Below are positions 63,239 through 64,000 of a stretch of 64,000 bases of DNA, piece after piece. The notes beneath the pieces are model-generated. The model was not told the origin of the DNA and searched no databases. It saw nothing but the letters and a program-made list of their open reading frames with translations. Source of the stretch: Buxus sempervirens (lineage: Eukaryota > Streptophyta > Magnoliopsida > Buxales > Buxaceae); assembly GCA_947561395.2 (NCBI GenBank), contig OX387190.1:17106858-17170857 (forward strand), written 5' to 3'. The stretch's first letter is position 1; every line of letters starts with the position of its first letter. A program made the translations under genes and the position numbers.

Positions 63239-64000
63239 GGACCCTCCTCTCCACCTCCCAACATGCACATAGGCCCCCTCTCCAAGACCCCTCCCGGCCC
63301 CCCCCCCCCCCAACCTCTCTCAACACACTCTCCAAGACCTCTCTCCCTAACCCTTCTCCCCCTCCTCTAACCACCTCAAAGTACCACCAAACTCCTCCGA
63401 ACAGCCTTCTAACCTCTTCCAAACACTCTCAAATCACCATTAAATCACACCCTTTCTTCATCCTAACCAAGAAGGAAGCCAAAGAAGAGCACTTGGGAGT
63501 TGAAGGGAGGTGTTCCAAGCTGCTATCTACACTTCAAGAGACCCTCAAGTGACACCAAGAGGACTTTCCCCTCCAAGGTGAGCCTCCTCTACACTTTTTA
63601 TGTAAAAAAATATATTGATTTTATGGTAATATGAGCATGTTTAGAAGTTTGTGCCATGAGACTCATGCCTCCTTTGATGCTTCCCTTCTCTTCTTCTCTT
63701 CTTTTCATGTTCTACCACTTTTTCCTTAAGGAAGAACTCCCATGGTAAGGGGAAGTGTTCGAAATCAAGAGGGGGAGGAGGAGAGACCATGGTAGTTTAC
63801 TTAGGGTCTCACCTTAATGCCACTTCACATGTTTATTTTCATTATTTAAAGGAGAGCATGTTCTCCTCCCTCCCTATGTCTAATGTATCCTTTTAAACCC
63901 CCATTACCTTTCTTATATTTGATTATATTCTTAGTTTGCATTCTAACATTATTTATTTCATGTGATGTGATTATATGAGTTTATTGTCTTGCATGTGCAC

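Larger units (their letters stand above)
62568..64000 (+). mobile_element. Ogre-type LTR O4 (5' part, continues past window)
   Basis: Starts TGTAAGGACCCAAATTTTGA, nearly the O1 LTR start, then one U3 module (near 62690-62765, CGGTTCCAACACAACT), GCCACGTGGCAAA (62821) with a second copy GCCACATGGCAAA (63110), a palindrome array, TATAAATA (63231-63238), a pyrimidine-rich leader and donor-like CCAAG/GTGAGCC (63578). GGAGAGCATGTTCTCC near 63851 matches the motif of O2 and O3. The right end is outside the window. Confidence 0.8.

Noticed and set aside
63051..63552. Overlapping ORFs of about 120 codons on both strands
   Set aside because: They cover the pyrimidine-rich leader of LTR O4 (Pro/Ser or Gly/Glu-rich), which lacks stops by composition.

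Overview
This is a transposon-dense stretch of a flowering-plant (probably eudicot) nuclear genome. The plant hallmarks are a very large Ogre/Tat-type Ty3/gypsy element with a second (archaeal-type) RNase H domain and a tRNA-Arg primer binding site, a CACTA (En/Spm) transposon with a TNPD-type transposase, and many long LTRs. I found no host gene, tRNA or rRNA. The only sequence I could not assign to a mobile element is 58471-59631 and 62042-62567.

Layout. 1-23517 (minus strand) is Ogre-type element O1: 5' LTR 21175-23517, primer binding site 21154-21171, a long leader with a decayed extra ORF1 (18337-19701), gag (13269-14475), protease region, reverse transcriptase, two RNase H domains and integrase (273). 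Its 3' LTR lies left of the window. Three solo LTRs sit inside it (2669-5858, 10267-13268, 15179-17930), each with an exact 5-bp target duplication. O1 sits in a solo-LTR fragment (23518-24927), which sits in another LTR fragment (24928-25442), which sits in a second Ogre-type LTR, O2 (pieces between 25443 and 50311). O2 also carries solo LTRs 25857-27973, 28274-45307 and 46189-49407. The 28274-45307 LTR was split by a 14-kb CACTA element (29407-43400), which was itself hit by solo LTR 33352-36625. O2 interrupts an LTR whose outer end is 58470; that LTR also holds LTR 51203-57148, which holds Ogre-type LTR O3 (about 51976-55219). To the right are solo LTR 59632-62041 and the start of Ogre-type LTR O4 (62568 to the window end).

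Family labels used here: LTR-A (2669, 15179, 33352), LTR-A' (25857), LTR-D (28274, 46189, 50312), LTR-E (10267, 51203), LTR-F (23518, 59632), LTR-G (24928), and Ogre-type O1 to O4. Families A to F have TGTAA...TTACA ends, and complete copies have 5-bp target duplications. Their class (Del/Tekay-like chromovirus) is inferred from memory of such LTRs; none retains an internal region.

Coding capacity is decayed. O1 has in-frame stops and 1-nt frameshifts, and the CACTA transposase has two frameshifts and an apparent internal deletion joining it to the second CACTA protein. The most interesting signals are architectural. The long LTR families share a candidate leader intron with a conserved palindromic block just before the 3' splice site. 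They also share a CpG-rich degenerate repeat block after the 5' splice site, followed by a tandem array specific to each family or pair of families. The Ogre-type LTRs carry lineage-specific palindrome arrays next to the TATA box and internal repeats spaced 146-148 bp.
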